Assembly (NCBI RefSeq): GCF_017352095.1
Contig: NZ_CP071463.1
Coordinates: forward strand, 2,914,001 to 2,978,000
DNA: 64,000 nt
Source of the DNA: Natrinema longum
GTDB lineage: Archaea; Halobacteriota; Halobacteria; Halobacteriales; Natrialbaceae
Direction: 5' to 3'
The notes under the pieces are model-generated. The model saw only the letters and a program-made list of their open reading frames with translations, ran no database searches and had not been told where the DNA came from. This document shows, piece by piece, positions 54,252 to 63,980 of this stretch. The position numbers were made by a program, and so were the translations under genes. Numbering within the stretch: position 1 is the first letter of the stretch; each line of letters starts with the position of its first letter.

Positions 54252-55238
54252 ATGACACTTTCGAGCGCTCCCGGCAAGGTGTATCTACTCGGGGAGCACG
54301 CGGTGGTCTACGGCGAGCCGACTGTCCTGTGTGCGATCGAGCAGCGGGCGCGGGTCGGCGTACAGCGACGCGACGACGGGAAACTCCGAGTCAACGCCGA
54401 AGATCTCAGTCTGGACGGATTCACGGTCGAGTACGACGGAACGGCCGACGAGGGGCCGGACATCGATGTCTCGGAATCGCTGCTCGACGCCGCGATGGGG
54501 TACGTCGACGGCGCGATCGAGCAGGTCCGGGACGTCACCGGGAACGACGAGGTCGGGTTCGACGTGACCATCGAGAGCGACATCCCCCTGGGCGCGGGAC
54601 TCGGGTCGTCGGCCGCAGTCGTCGTGGCGGCTATCGACGCCGCCACCCGCGAGCTCGGTGTCACCCTCGAGACCGACGAACTCGCCGAGCGGGCCTATCG
54701 GACGGAGTACCAGGTCCAGGACGGCCAGGCCTCGCGGGCCGATACGTTCTGTTCGGCGACCGGCGGCGCGGTCCGCGTCGAGGGTGACGACTGCCGCTCG
54801 CTCGAGGCACCCGAGGTACCGATCGTGATCGGGTTCGACGGCGGCGCGGGGGACACCGGCAAGCTGGTTGCAGGCGTCCGCGACCTGCGCGAGGAGTACG
54901 GGTTCGCTGCCGACACGATCGCGGCGATCGGCGACGTCGTGCGCAACGGCGAGGCGGCGCTTGCCGACGGTGATCTCGAGGAACTCGGCCGACTGATGAA
55001 CTTCAATCACGGCCTGCTTTCGGCGCTGGGCGTCTCCTCGCGCTCCCTGGACACGATGGTCTGGGCGGCCCGCGACGCGGGCGCGTACGGCGCGAAGCTC
55101 ATCGGGGCTGGCGGGGGTGGCTGTATCGCCGCGTTGGATCCGACGCCGGAGACCGAGACGGCCCTCTCCTTTACCCCGGGCTGTGAAGATGCCTTCCGCG
55201 CGGAACTCGCCGAAACGGGTGTGGAGCGACTCGAATGA
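54252..55238 (+). CDS. mvk: Mevalonate kinase
   Basis: The 328-residue GHMP kinase starts TLSSAPGKVYLLGEHAVVYGEP and has the phosphate loop IPLGAGLGSSAAVVVA (about 113-128) and GAKLIGAGGGGCIAAL near 276-291. It phosphorylates mevalonate in the archaeal isoprenoid lipid pathway. The stop overlaps the ipk ATG (ATGA), so the two enzymes are coupled. Confidence 0.96.
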   Translation: MTLSSAPGKVYLLGEHAVVYGEPTVLCAIEQRARVGVQRRDDGKLRVNAEDLSLDGFTVEYDGTADEGPDIDVSESLLDAAMGYVDGAIEQVRDVTGNDEVGFDVTIESDIPLGAGLGSSAAVVVAAIDAATRELGVTLETDELAERAYRTEYQVQDGQASRADTFCSATGGAVRVEGDDCRSLEAPEVPIVIGFDGGAGDTGKLVAGVRDLREEYGFAADTIAAIGDVVRNGEAALADGDLEELGRLMNFNHGLLSALGVSSRSLDTMVWAARDAGAYGAKLIGAGGGGCIAALDPTPETETALSFTPGCEDAFRAELAETGVERLE

Positions 55239-55975
55239 TCGTTCTGAAACTCGGCGGCAGCGTCATCACCGAGAAGGACCGGCCGGAAACCCTCGACGGC
55301 GACGCCCTCGAGCGCGCGGCCGACGCGATCGCGGCGACACGAGAGAGCGGTCCCGAGGACCTCGTGATCGTCCACGGCGGCGGGAGCTTCGGCCACCACA
55401 ACGCAAGCGAGCACGGCGTCACCACGACCGAGGGGACCCACGACGCGTCGGCAGCGCTGGACATCCACGGCGCGATGACGACGTTGAATCAGTTCGTCCT
55501 GCGTCGACTACTCGAGCGCGACGTCGAGGCGGTGCCGGTCCATCCCTTTTCGGCAGCCGCCCGCGATAGCAAGGGGGAGCTCGACTTGCCGACCGGGCAG
55601 GTCGAAACGATGCTCGCGGAGGGGTTCGTCCCCGTCCTCCACGGCGACGTGATCGCCCACGCCGGCGCGGGTGCGACCGTCGTCAGCGGCGACGAACTCG
55701 TGGCGGAACTCGCTCGAGCGCTCTCGGCCGATCGGGTGGGGCTGTGCTCGACGGTCCCTGGGGTGTTAGACGACGGGGACGCCGTGATCGACCGGATCGA
55801 CGACTTCGAGACCGTCGCCGACGTGCTCGGGACCAGCGAGGCGACCGACGTGACCGGCGGGATGGCCGGCAAAGTGCGGACGCTGCTCGGTCTCGAGGCT
55901 GCGGCGTCGATCTTCGGCCTCGAGTCGCTCGCGTCGTTCCTCGAGGGCGAGAATCCGGGGACGACGATCGACTGA
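55235..55975 (+). CDS. ipk: Isopentenyl phosphate kinase
   Basis: The 246-residue amino-acid-kinase-fold enzyme begins MIVLKLGGSVITEKDRPETLD and contains LVIVHGGGSFGHHNASEHG (the catalytic His region) and TGGMAGKVRTLLGL. It converts isopentenyl phosphate to the diphosphate, the last step of the archaeal mevalonate variant. It follows mvk directly. Confidence 0.95.
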   Translation: MIVLKLGGSVITEKDRPETLDGDALERAADAIAATRESGPEDLVIVHGGGSFGHHNASEHGVTTTEGTHDASAALDIHGAMTTLNQFVLRRLLERDVEAVPVHPFSAAARDSKGELDLPTGQVETMLAEGFVPVLHGDVIAHAGAGATVVSGDELVAELARALSADRVGLCSTVPGVLDDGDAVIDRIDDFETVADVLGTSEATDVTGGMAGKVRTLLGLEAAASIFGLESLASFLEGENPGTTID

Positions 55976-56016
55976 GAACGAGCGCGGGAGACGAGGGAAG
56001 AAGCGGCGAGACCGTC

Positions 56017-57555
56017 TCAACGCGTCCAGAACCCGCCGGTGAAGAGGACCAGAACGGGGATGATCTCCAGACGGCCGATCCACATCAGGAAGACCATCAG
56101 GAGTTTCGAACTGTACGGGAACTCGAGGTAGCTCCCGAAGGGGCCCAGCGAACCGAACCCGGGGCCGATGTTCCCGATCGTCGCGAGGCTCGCGCTGAAC
56201 GCCTCGAGTGGCTCGAGGGAGTAACCGATTCGGCTGGCGTCGAGCATGATGACCAGCGTGGCGAGAGCGAAGATGAAGAGGTACATGAACGTGAATCCGA
56301 GGACGCCGCGAATGGCGTCCTCGTCGACGACGTTGCCGCCGAGTCGAATCGGGCGGACGACCTCGGGATGGGACGCCGTGAACAGCTCTCGGCGCAGTAC
56401 CTTGAAGACGATCAACCATCGAACGACCTTGACGCCGCCACCGGTCGAGCCCGCACAGCCGCCGACGAGCATCGCGAACAGGAGTACGACCTTGCCGGTC
56501 CCGGACCACGCCGCGAAGTCGCTGGTCGCGTAACCGGTCGAAGTCAACAGTGACGCGATCTGGAAGGCGCTCTGTCGCAGCGAGTTCTCGACCACGCCTT
56601 CCGTCACGCCGCCGAGATCCCCGAGTGCCGGCGCGGTACCGACGTAGAGCATCCCGGCGAGGAGGACCGTCAGCCCGGCGATCGCGCTCACGTAGGCGCG
56701 GAACTCGGAGTTACGGACGAATCGATGACCGTCGCCGCTGAAGACGTGCCAGAACAGGGCGAAGTTGGTCCCGGCGACGATCATGAACGGGATGGCGGTC
56801 CACTGGACGATCGCGGAGAACGCCGCGACGCTGTCGGCCTCCGGTGAGAACCCGCCCGTCGGGAGCGTCGTGAACCCGTGGGCGATGGCGTTGTAGAGGG
56901 TCATGTTGTCGGCCATCCCCGCCAAATTGAATCCGTAGAGGATAGCAATGTAGACGACGGTAAAGGCGAAGTAGACGAGCCAGAGGATACGCGCCGTCTC
57001 GGCGATGCGCGGCGTGAGTTTCTGTAACTGCGGTCCCGGCGCTTCCGACTCGACGAGTTGTGCCCCGCTGACCGCCAGCTCGGGGAGGATCGCGACCATC
57101 AACACGATGATCCCCATCCCGCCGAGCCACTGGGTGAGCTGTCGCCACATCATGATCGCGTGGGAGTGATCCTCGAGCGAGATGCTCCCGAGGACCGTCG
57201 CCCCGGTCGTCGTAAAGCCCGACATCGACTCGAACAGGGCGTTGACGGGATGAGCGAGCGTCGATTCGGTTCCCCAGCCCGCGATCACGTAGGGGACTGC
57301 ACCGATCATCGCGACGGCCAACCACGAGATCGCCACGAAGAGCATGGCCTCCCGGACCTGTAGATCCGGCTCGGGACTGAGTTGCTCGAGGCCGTGGCCG
57401 ATGGCGATCGTAAGGACGATCGTCGCGACGAACGGGAACACGGGGTCGCTATAGATCAGCGCAACGACGATCGGAATCACCAGTGGGACGGAGAGATACT
57501 TGAGCACGGTTCCGACGAGCGCGACACTGGCGCGCCAGTCAGTACGGATCCGCAT
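56017..57555 (-). CDS. trkH: TrkH-type potassium uptake channel subunit (1)
   Basis: The 512-residue membrane protein has four M1-P-M2 repeats with the selectivity-filter loops SMSGFTTTGATV, GFTTLPTGGFS, LTSTGYATSDF and LATIGNIGPGFG. It ends MWIGRLEIIPVLVLF, as TrkH proteins do. Potassium uptake is central in salt-in haloarchaea. It faces away from the trkA-trkH genes to the right, across a 289-base spacer. The start is at ATG 57555. Confidence 0.95.
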   Translation of the reverse strand: MRIRTDWRASVALVGTVLKYLSVPLVIPIVVALIYSDPVFPFVATIVLTIAIGHGLEQLSPEPDLQVREAMLFVAISWLAVAMIGAVPYVIAGWGTESTLAHPVNALFESMSGFTTTGATVLGSISLEDHSHAIMMWRQLTQWLGGMGIIVLMVAILPELAVSGAQLVESEAPGPQLQKLTPRIAETARILWLVYFAFTVVYIAILYGFNLAGMADNMTLYNAIAHGFTTLPTGGFSPEADSVAAFSAIVQWTAIPFMIVAGTNFALFWHVFSGDGHRFVRNSEFRAYVSAIAGLTVLLAGMLYVGTAPALGDLGGVTEGVVENSLRQSAFQIASLLTSTGYATSDFAAWSGTGKVVLLFAMLVGGCAGSTGGGVKVVRWLIVFKVLRRELFTASHPEVVRPIRLGGNVVDEDAIRGVLGFTFMYLFIFALATLVIMLDASRIGYSLEPLEAFSASLATIGNIGPGFGSLGPFGSYLEFPYSSKLLMVFLMWIGRLEIIPVLVLFTGGFWTR

Positions 57556-57755
57556 CGTACACCCCACTCGCGCAGTCACGTCTGGACACGGTATGTAACG
57601 GCATTTTGGTTCGGTCTCATTAATCCATCGTAAGTCGCCGTCCGTCGCGACCGATCCCTCGTACGGATCACTACTGGTGGAACGCGGGCAGTTCCGGGCA
57701 ACGAGTACCGTTCCCCGGGTGTGGGACGGGGATCTATATACGAACTGTGCGTATA

Positions 57756-57841
57756 CTATAGTCGCAACTGGAAGTCATTGCACACCTGATCGCACGACAG
57801 CGTTGCGATCAGTGTGTAACTCGTTTCAGTTGTTACTACAG
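57756..57841. repeat. Double-hairpin intergenic repeat, copy B
   Basis: Left end CTATAGTCGCAACTGGAA (57756-57773) pairs with right end TTCAGTTGTTACTACAG (57825-57841). Inner arms CACACCTGATCGCA (57781-57794) and TGCGATCAGTGTG (57804-57816) form a 13-bp stem with one bulge and a 9-base loop. It ends three bases before the ATG of the small membrane protein gene, so it fills that gene's 5' region. It is the most regular of the three copies. Confidence 0.82.
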
Positions 57842-57844
57842 ACC

Positions 57845-58087
57845 ATGAGCGTTCGATTACCAAGCGTTCGTCACCCACGTTCGTTTTACGACGTGTTCGG
57901 CGTCGTCGCCGCCGCGGTGACGATCATGGCCCTCGTGCTCGCCGTTCGATACGGGTCGGTCGTTCGGCTCGAGATGGCCGCCTTCATGACGGTCGTCTTC
58001 CTGTGGGCCGGCTGGGCGATCGAGCGGATTCTGGCGGAATCCAAAGACCGAGCGAGAACACAACGGCGGGATCCGCCCTGGAACTGA
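57845..58087 (+). CDS. Small two-helix membrane protein next to Trk genes
   Basis: The 80-residue protein has two hydrophobic helices (about 17-38 and 44-60) and a basic C-terminal tail (KDRARTQRRDPPWN). No family is recognised. It lies between two Trk units and 143 bases before trkA in the same direction. The start is uncertain because a hairpin repeat occupies the sequence directly before it. A role as Trk accessory subunit is only a guess from location. Confidence 0.65.
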   Translation: MSVRLPSVRHPRSFYDVFGVVAAAVTIMALVLAVRYGSVVRLEMAAFMTVVFLWAGWAIERILAESKDRARTQRRDPPWN

Positions 58088-58193
58088 TGCCGTCGCGTCA
58101 GTAGTTTCCGTTGGAATCCGTGCCGACGGGACGAGGTGGAGAACCGTTCGGGTCTCACGCGATGTCGACGCCGCCGATCGAGGTCTCCAAAAC

Positions 58194-58203
58194 GATATAT
58201 TTT
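58194..58203 (+). promoter_or_regulatory. TATA-like box of trkA (1)
   Basis: GATATATTTT lies 28-37 bases before the ATG at 58231, a strong TATA match. It suggests trkA has its own promoter separate from the small gene upstream. Confidence 0.6.
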
Positions 58204-58230
58204 CAATGGTCTCGCAAGAAATCCGATGCA

Positions 58231-58917
58231 ATGTATATCGTCATCGTCGGCGCGGGCGATATCGGGATGCCGCTCATCGATATCGCAACTCGGTCGGGAA
58301 ACGAGGTCGTCGTCATCGAGAACGACCCCGAGCGAGCGGACCGAGTCGCCGGTCAATACGACTGTCTGATCCTCAACGACGATGCGACGGCTCACGATAC
58401 GCTTCAGGACGCCGGGATCGAGAAGACGGACGCGCTGATCAGTACGACCGATCGAGATCCGACCAACATTATGGTCTGTTTGCTCGCGCAGGAACACGAG
58501 GTTCCCAATATCGTCTCGGTCGTTCACGACCCCGAACACATGAACGTGTTCCGCCAGATCGGCGTCAATACGATGGAGAACCCACAGGAACTCATCGCCG
58601 AATACCTCTACCGGGCGGTCGCCCGCCCGGCGATCGTCGACTACATGCGAATCGGCGAGAAGGCGGAGGTATTCGAGATCACCGTCACTGAAAACGCGCC
58701 GATCGACGGGAAGACGCTCATCGAGGCAGCGGACGACGACCTCCTCCCCGAGGACGTCCTGATCGTTGCGATCGAACGCGAAGGGGAGGATCCACCGATC
58801 ACGCCGCGAGGGAACACGAGAATCGAGGCCGACGATTTGCTCACCGTCTATTCGGCGTTCGGAGCGGAACCCACCCTCACGGACGTGTTCGGCCACCCAG
58901 AAGACCGGGCAGAATGA
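58231..58917 (+). CDS. trkA: TrkA-type potassium channel regulator (1), RCK protein
   Basis: The 228-residue cytoplasmic protein has one TrkA-N (RCK) Rossmann domain (1-135; MYIVIVGAGDIGMPL, with acidic VIEND binding the ribose) and one TrkA-C domain (about 145-222). NAD(H)- or ATP-type ligands control gating of TrkH. It precedes trkH (2) by 127 bases. Confidence 0.94.
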   Translation: MYIVIVGAGDIGMPLIDIATRSGNEVVVIENDPERADRVAGQYDCLILNDDATAHDTLQDAGIEKTDALISTTDRDPTNIMVCLLAQEHEVPNIVSVVHDPEHMNVFRQIGVNTMENPQELIAEYLYRAVARPAIVDYMRIGEKAEVFEITVTENAPIDGKTLIEAADDDLLPEDVLIVAIEREGEDPPITPRGNTRIEADDLLTVYSAFGAEPTLTDVFGHPEDRAE

Positions 58918-59044
58918 TGGTCGCACACAACGGATCGCAGCCCCACGTCGGGCAGCCACGATGGTCGTCCTCTACCGACTGGCCGCGAGCGTCTCGTCAC
59001 GATTCCGTCGTGTATTTGAGCCCGGACTGGACAGGGGCTAACAG

Positions 59045-60601
59045 ATGAATGGGGCAACGGAAACGATCGGCCGGGACCTCGGGCGCATACTCGAGGCGCT
59101 GGCCGGCCTCATGTTCGTCTCGATTCTCGTTCCGCTCGTCTGGGGCGAATACTACGCGATTCCGGCGCTGATCGTCTCCGGAGTGATCCCGTTCGCTATC
59201 GGCTACTCCTTCAGAACGAGGTTCCGGAAAGCGGCCAGACCCGGAAAGTTACACGGGATGATCATCGCCGCAGTGGGGTGGTTCTGCGTCGCGATCTTCG
59301 GCTCGCTGCCCTTCTACCTCATCGCGTGGACGGTCGAGTTCGCGCCGCCGGTCCTCGGGGAAGCGTCACGCGCGTCGACGCCGACGCTCGCGGCGTTTAC
59401 GCAGCCGCTCAACGCGCTGTTCGAGAGCATGAGCGGCTTTACCGGGACCGGGCTAACGATGACCGACAACGAGGAGGTCTTACCGCGGACGCTCCAGTGG
59501 TGGCGCTCGTTCATCGAGTGGATCGGCGGTGTCGGCGTGATCGTCCTCACGACGGCGATCCTCGCCCGGCCGGGGAGCGGCTCGCTGACCCTCTACGAGA
59601 GCGAGGCCCGCTCCGAGCGGATCCATCCGAGCATCGTCTCGACGGTACAGACGATCTGGTGGATCTTCATCCTGTTTACGTTCGTTTCGATCCTGCTGCT
59701 GTGGGTCGTCGGGATGCCGATCTGGGGGGCGATCAATCACGCGATGACGGGGCTGGCGACCGGCGGGTTCTCGATTACCGACAACTCGATCGCCACCTAC
59801 GACAGCGTGGCCATCGACTTCGCGCTCCTCCCGATCATGCTGCTTGGCAGCATCGCGTTCCCCGTCCACTATCTCATCCTCCAGGGCGACTTGCGGAACC
59901 TCTATACCGACCTGCAGACCCGGTGGGTGTTCATCTACATGGGGATCGGGACGGCCCTGCTCACCGTGTTGGTGTACGTCGGTGACACGTACGACTCCCT
60001 GTTTACGGCGTTCCGGTATGGCTCGTTCCAGTTCGTCTCCGCCGCGACCTGTGCTGGCTTCCAGACCGCTGCCGACACGACGAACGTCGCGCTGGGTCGC
60101 TGGCCAGCACAGGCCCAACTCACCGTCGTGTTCGGAATGGTGGTCGGCGGCGCGGCCGGGTCGACGGTCGGCGGGATCAAGCTGATCCGAGCGCTGACCC
60201 TGTTGAAGGGAATTCGATTCCGTATTGGGGACGTCTTCTATCCCGAGACGGCCGTTCGCCGGCTGAAGATCAACGGTCGCCGCCTCGACGAACGGGAGGT
60301 CCGCCAGGAGTTCGAGGAGGCGGCGATTATCGCGGCTCTCTGGTTCTTCTTCCTCGGTATCGGGATCTTCGTGCTCCTCCTGATACTCCCGCAAGGCGAG
60401 TACACGCTCGAGAACGTCATCTTCGAAGTCGCGAGCGCACAGGGTAACGTCGGCCTCTCTGCGGGGATCACTGGCCCCGAGTCGCTGCCGACGGTCGGCA
60501 AGATCATGTTCCTGTTCAATATGTGGATCGGCCGCCTCGAGATCATTCCCGTCCTGGTGACGCTGCGAGCGGTCTTCGACCGCGGAGGGCTGTACCGATG
60601 A
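59045..60601 (+). CDS. trkH: TrkH-type potassium uptake channel subunit (2)
   Basis: The 518-residue protein has filter loops SMSGFTGTGLT, AMTGLATGGFS, AATCAGFQT and ASAQGNVGLSAG, and ends NMWIGRLEIIPVLVTLRAVF. It differs clearly from TrkH (1), so it is not a recent duplicate. The ATGA stop overlaps the tiny membrane gene behind it. Confidence 0.95.
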   Translation: MNGATETIGRDLGRILEALAGLMFVSILVPLVWGEYYAIPALIVSGVIPFAIGYSFRTRFRKAARPGKLHGMIIAAVGWFCVAIFGSLPFYLIAWTVEFAPPVLGEASRASTPTLAAFTQPLNALFESMSGFTGTGLTMTDNEEVLPRTLQWWRSFIEWIGGVGVIVLTTAILARPGSGSLTLYESEARSERIHPSIVSTVQTIWWIFILFTFVSILLLWVVGMPIWGAINHAMTGLATGGFSITDNSIATYDSVAIDFALLPIMLLGSIAFPVHYLILQGDLRNLYTDLQTRWVFIYMGIGTALLTVLVYVGDTYDSLFTAFRYGSFQFVSAATCAGFQTAADTTNVALGRWPAQAQLTVVFGMVVGGAAGSTVGGIKLIRALTLLKGIRFRIGDVFYPETAVRRLKINGRRLDEREVRQEFEEAAIIAALWFFFLGIGIFVLLLILPQGEYTLENVIFEVASAQGNVGLSAGITGPESLPTVGKIMFLFNMWIGRLEIIPVLVTLRAVFDRGGLYR

Positions 60602-60801
60602 ACGTCGGCGATGTTCCGATCGTGGGCGAACTCCTCGAGGCGGGTGCCGAAGATCGGGTCTTCGATTCGCTCTTGCTGATCGGTCCCCTCCTGATCCTCG
60701 TCATTGCTCTCGTCGGTCGGTCGCGTCTCACGACCGGACTCGCGGCCGCCTACGTCGGTTTCTTCGCCGCGTACGTCCTCTTCCGCGGTGTTCGAACCTG
60801 A
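60598..60801 (+). CDS. Tiny membrane protein coupled to TrkH
   Basis: The 67-residue protein overlaps the trkH (2) stop by four bases and has two hydrophobic helices (about 25-41 and 46-63) after a short acidic N-terminus. Translational coupling argues that it is made with TrkH. I know no family for it; a small channel partner is a reasonable but untested idea. Confidence 0.75.
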   Translation: MNVGDVPIVGELLEAGAEDRVFDSLLLIGPLLILVIALVGRSRLTTGLAAAYVGFFAAYVLFRGVRT

Positions 60802-60939
60802 AGCGGGTTCGATCGCGTTCGGGAGCGATGTTCGATCGGTGTCTACGAGCCACGGATACCGAGTCGGAACCGACCGCGTCGCTCACTGAGACGACTCGGT
60901 ACGACAACGGTGCGCAGAGTGCGAAACGGGCGGAGTCGG

Positions 60940-62271
60940 CTAGATCAGTTCGATGACCTCGTCGAGGACGGCCGCGTCGACGAAGACGATCACGTGATCG
61001 CCGGACTGAACGACCGTCGAGCCACGCGGCGTGATATGTTCACCGCTTCGTGAGATCGCGCCGATGACGACGCCCTCGGGGAGGTCGTCGGTCGCCTCGG
61101 CGATCTCCCGACCGACGAGGACGCTCTCCTCGCCGACCTCGATCTCGATGACTTCCGCGAGGTCGTGTTCGAGCATGGCCACCTTCTCGGTGTGGTCGGT
61201 TCGGGTAAAGCGGATGATCTCCTCGGCGGTCTCCTCGCGGGGATTGATCGCGACATCGACACCGACGGTCTCGAAGAGGTCGGCGTACTCGGGGTTCTCG
61301 ATGATCGCGACGGTGCGGTCGACGCCGAGCCGGTCGGCCAGTAGGGAGACGAGCAGGTTCTTCTCGTCGCTGTCGAGGGCGGCGACGACGACGTCGGCCT
61401 CGCCGACGTGCTCGCGGGCGAGGAACTCGGAATTGGTCGCGTCGCTTTCCATGACCATCGTGTTCGGGAGCGACTCGGCGACCTCGCGGGCCCGGTCGTG
61501 GTCGCGTTCGATCATTCGCGGTCGAAAGCCGTGGTCCTCGAACTCGCGGGCGGTCTGGTAGCCGATTTCGCTCGCGCCGACGATGACGACTTCTTCCGCC
61601 TCCTCGGGCATCGTGGCGACCTCGTCGGCGAACTCGTTGATCGAGGCAGGGCTGCCGATGACGACGACGCGGTCGCCCGCCCGGATGACCGTGTCACCCC
61701 TCGTGACGACCATCTCGTTGTCCCGAAAGATCGCGGCGAAGGTGAGCGAATCGTAGCAGTCGGCGTCGCTTACGGTCCGGTCGGCGATCGGACTCTCCGG
61801 GGGGATGTCGAACTCGGCCATACGGATGAGGCCGCCGGCGAACGTATCGACGTCGTGTGCGCTCGGCAGTCCGGAGATCCGAAAGATCGCCTGCGCAGTC
61901 AGCAGGTCGGTACAGACCATGAAGTCGACGCCGAAGGCACCCTGTGAACCCTGCCAGGTTTCCAGCAGCGTCCGTCGTCGAACCCGGGCGATGGTAAACA
62001 CCTCGGCCGTCGCCTTCGCCGCCCCACAGACGACGGCGTTCGTCTCGTCGTTGTCCGTACAGGCGATGACGAGCCCCGCTTGCTCGAGCCCGGCCTCACG
62101 CAGGACCTCGAGGTCCGTCCCGTCGCCCCGGATCGTCAGCACGTCCAGCGAGTAGGTGAGTTCATCGACGACGTCGGCATCCTGATCGACAACGACCACG
62201 TCGTGGGTCTCTTCCAGGTTTGCGGCAATCGAGCGGCCGACCTCGCCGGCACCGACGATGATTACGTACAT
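60940..62271 (-). CDS. trkA: TrkA-type potassium regulator (2), double RCK
   Basis: The 443-residue protein has the full TrkA layout: TrkA-N (1-~125; MYVIIVGAGEVGRSIAANLEETHDVVVVDQD), TrkA-C (~140-215), TrkA-N (~225-345; EVVIVGASEIGYQTA) and TrkA-C (~360-443). It probably gates one of the two TrkH channels. The start at ATG 62271 is clear; the longer open frame upstream is not protein-like. Confidence 0.95.
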   Translation of the reverse strand: MYVIIVGAGEVGRSIAANLEETHDVVVVDQDADVVDELTYSLDVLTIRGDGTDLEVLREAGLEQAGLVIACTDNDETNAVVCGAAKATAEVFTIARVRRRTLLETWQGSQGAFGVDFMVCTDLLTAQAIFRISGLPSAHDVDTFAGGLIRMAEFDIPPESPIADRTVSDADCYDSLTFAAIFRDNEMVVTRGDTVIRAGDRVVVIGSPASINEFADEVATMPEEAEEVVIVGASEIGYQTAREFEDHGFRPRMIERDHDRAREVAESLPNTMVMESDATNSEFLAREHVGEADVVVAALDSDEKNLLVSLLADRLGVDRTVAIIENPEYADLFETVGVDVAINPREETAEEIIRFTRTDHTEKVAMLEHDLAEVIEIEVGEESVLVGREIAEATDDLPEGVVIGAISRSGEHITPRGSTVVQSGDHVIVFVDAAVLDEVIELI

Positions 62272-62632
62272 GACGATCCCTCCGAAAGCATAGTTAGTGA
62301 GAGCCGCTTTTGGTGCGACCGTCAAATGGATTGCGGTGTCCCGAAGCGACCAGACCTGCCGGCGAGATGCGATAATCGGCCGGTAGGCGGTGCCACCGGC
62401 GGCGAGTGAACCCACTGCGTTTTTAACACCTGGGCGTGTACGATGCCATAGCGAAACCCGCGGGCAAGTGCGTTCGGGCTTGCGATGTCGCGAGCTACCG
62501 ACGACGGAACCGCCGTCACCGAGCGCATAGCGGGATGGCCGACGTGCTGTAAGACGCCGGGGCCGGACACGACTAGGCGTCCGCGGACCGTTTCGATGAG
62601 AGTCCAGACAGCGGCTTTCAGTGCTACGAACC
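62272..62632. other. Divergent spacer between trkA (2) and RNase J genes
   Basis: No gene is seen in these 361 bases. A TATA-like GTTTTTAAC at about 62418-62426 points rightward, about 210 bases before the RNase J start. That would leave a long untranslated leader or a small RNA. The left edge (about 62290-62296) holds a likely TATA for trkA. Confidence 0.45.
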
Positions 62633-63979
62633 ATGGAAATCGAAATCGCAACCATCGGCGGCTACGAAGAAGTCGGTCGGCAGATGACTGCCGTCCGCGC
62701 CGGCGACGACGTCGTCATCTTCGATATGGGTCTGAACCTCTCGCAGGTCCTGATCCACGACAACGTCGAAACCGAACAGATGCACAGTCTCGATCTGATC
62801 GACATGGGCGCTATTCCCGACGATCGGGTCATGAGCGACCTCGAGGGCGACGTCAAAGCGATCGTGCCGACCCACGGCCACCTCGACCACATCGGCGCGA
62901 TTAGCAAGCTGGCCCACCGGTACGATGCCCCCGTCGTCGCGACGCCGTTTACGATCGAGCTGGTCAAACAGCAGATCGAGGGCGAACAGAAGTTCGGCGT
63001 CGAGAACGACCTCGTCAAGATGGAGGCCGGCGAGACGATGTCGATCGGTGACCGCAACGAACTCGAGTTCGTCAACGTCACCCACTCGATCATCGACGCG
63101 ATCAACCCCGTCCTCCACACGCCCGAAGGGGCGATCGTCTACGGGCTGGACAAGCGGATGGATCATACACCCGTCATCGGCGACCCGATCGATATGGAGC
63201 GCTTCCGCGAGATTGGCCGCGAGGGAGAGGGCGTCCTCTGTTACATCGAGGACTGTACCAACGCCAACAAGAAGGGGCGGACGCCCTCCGAGAGCGTCGC
63301 CCGCGAACACCTCCGGGACGTCCTCTACAGCATGGAGGACTACGACGGCGGCATCGTCGCCACCACCTTCTCGAGTCACATCGCCCGCGTGAAATCGCTG
63401 GTCGAGTTCGCGGACGACATCGGCCGCCAGCCCGTCTTGCTCGGGCGCTCGATGGAGAAGTACTCCGGCACCGCGGAACGACTGGACTTCATCGACTTCC
63501 CCGCGGATCTCGGGATGTTCGGCCACCGCAAGTCCGTCGACCGCACCTTCAAGCGCATCATGAACGAGGGGAAAGAGAAGTACCTGCCCGTCGTCACCGG
63601 TCACCAGGGCGAGCCCCGCGCGATGCTCACCCGGATGGCCCGCGGCGAGACCCCCTACGAACTCGACGACGGCGACAAGGTCGTCTTCTCGGCTCGCGTC
63701 ATTCCGGAACCGACCAACGAGGGCCAGCGCTATCAGGCCGAGAAACTACTCGGCATGCAGGGCGCACGGGTCTACGACGACATCCACGTCTCGGGGCACC
63801 TCAACCAGGAAGGCCACTACGAGATGCTCGACGCCCTCCAGCCCCAGCACGTCATCCCGGCACACCAGGACATGAGCGGCTACTCGAGCTACGTCAACCT
63901 CTGTGAGAGCGAGGGGTACAAGATGGGCCGAGACCTCCACGTCACGCGCAACGGGAACCTCATTCAGCTGGTCGACTGA
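62633..63979 (+). CDS. rnj: Ribonuclease J (beta-CASP exonuclease)
   Basis: The 448-residue metallo-beta-lactamase/beta-CASP protein has the zinc motif [11 protein letters not shown] (about 83-93), the IEDCTNAN region and the late motif [29 protein letters not shown]. Its length fits archaeal aRNase J, a 5'-3' exonuclease in RNA decay. The ATG at 62633 gives the conserved start [18 protein letters not shown]. The next gene begins one base after the stop. Confidence 0.95.
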   Translation: MEIEIATIGGYEEVGRQMTAVRAGDDVVIFDMGLNLSQVLIHDNVETEQMHSLDLIDMGAIPDDRVMSDLEGDVKAIVPTHGHLDHIGAISKLAHRYDAPVVATPFTIELVKQQIEGEQKFGVENDLVKMEAGETMSIGDRNELEFVNVTHSIIDAINPVLHTPEGAIVYGLDKRMDHTPVIGDPIDMERFREIGREGEGVLCYIEDCTNANKKGRTPSESVAREHLRDVLYSMEDYDGGIVATTFSSHIARVKSLVEFADDIGRQPVLLGRSMEKYSGTAERLDFIDFPADLGMFGHRKSVDRTFKRIMNEGKEKYLPVVTGHQGEPRAMLTRMARGETPYELDDGDKVVFSARVIPEPTNEGQRYQAEKLLGMQGARVYDDIHVSGHLNQEGHYEMLDALQPQHVIPAHQDMSGYSSYVNLCESEGYKMGRDLHVTRNGNLIQLVD

Positions 63980-63980
63980 T

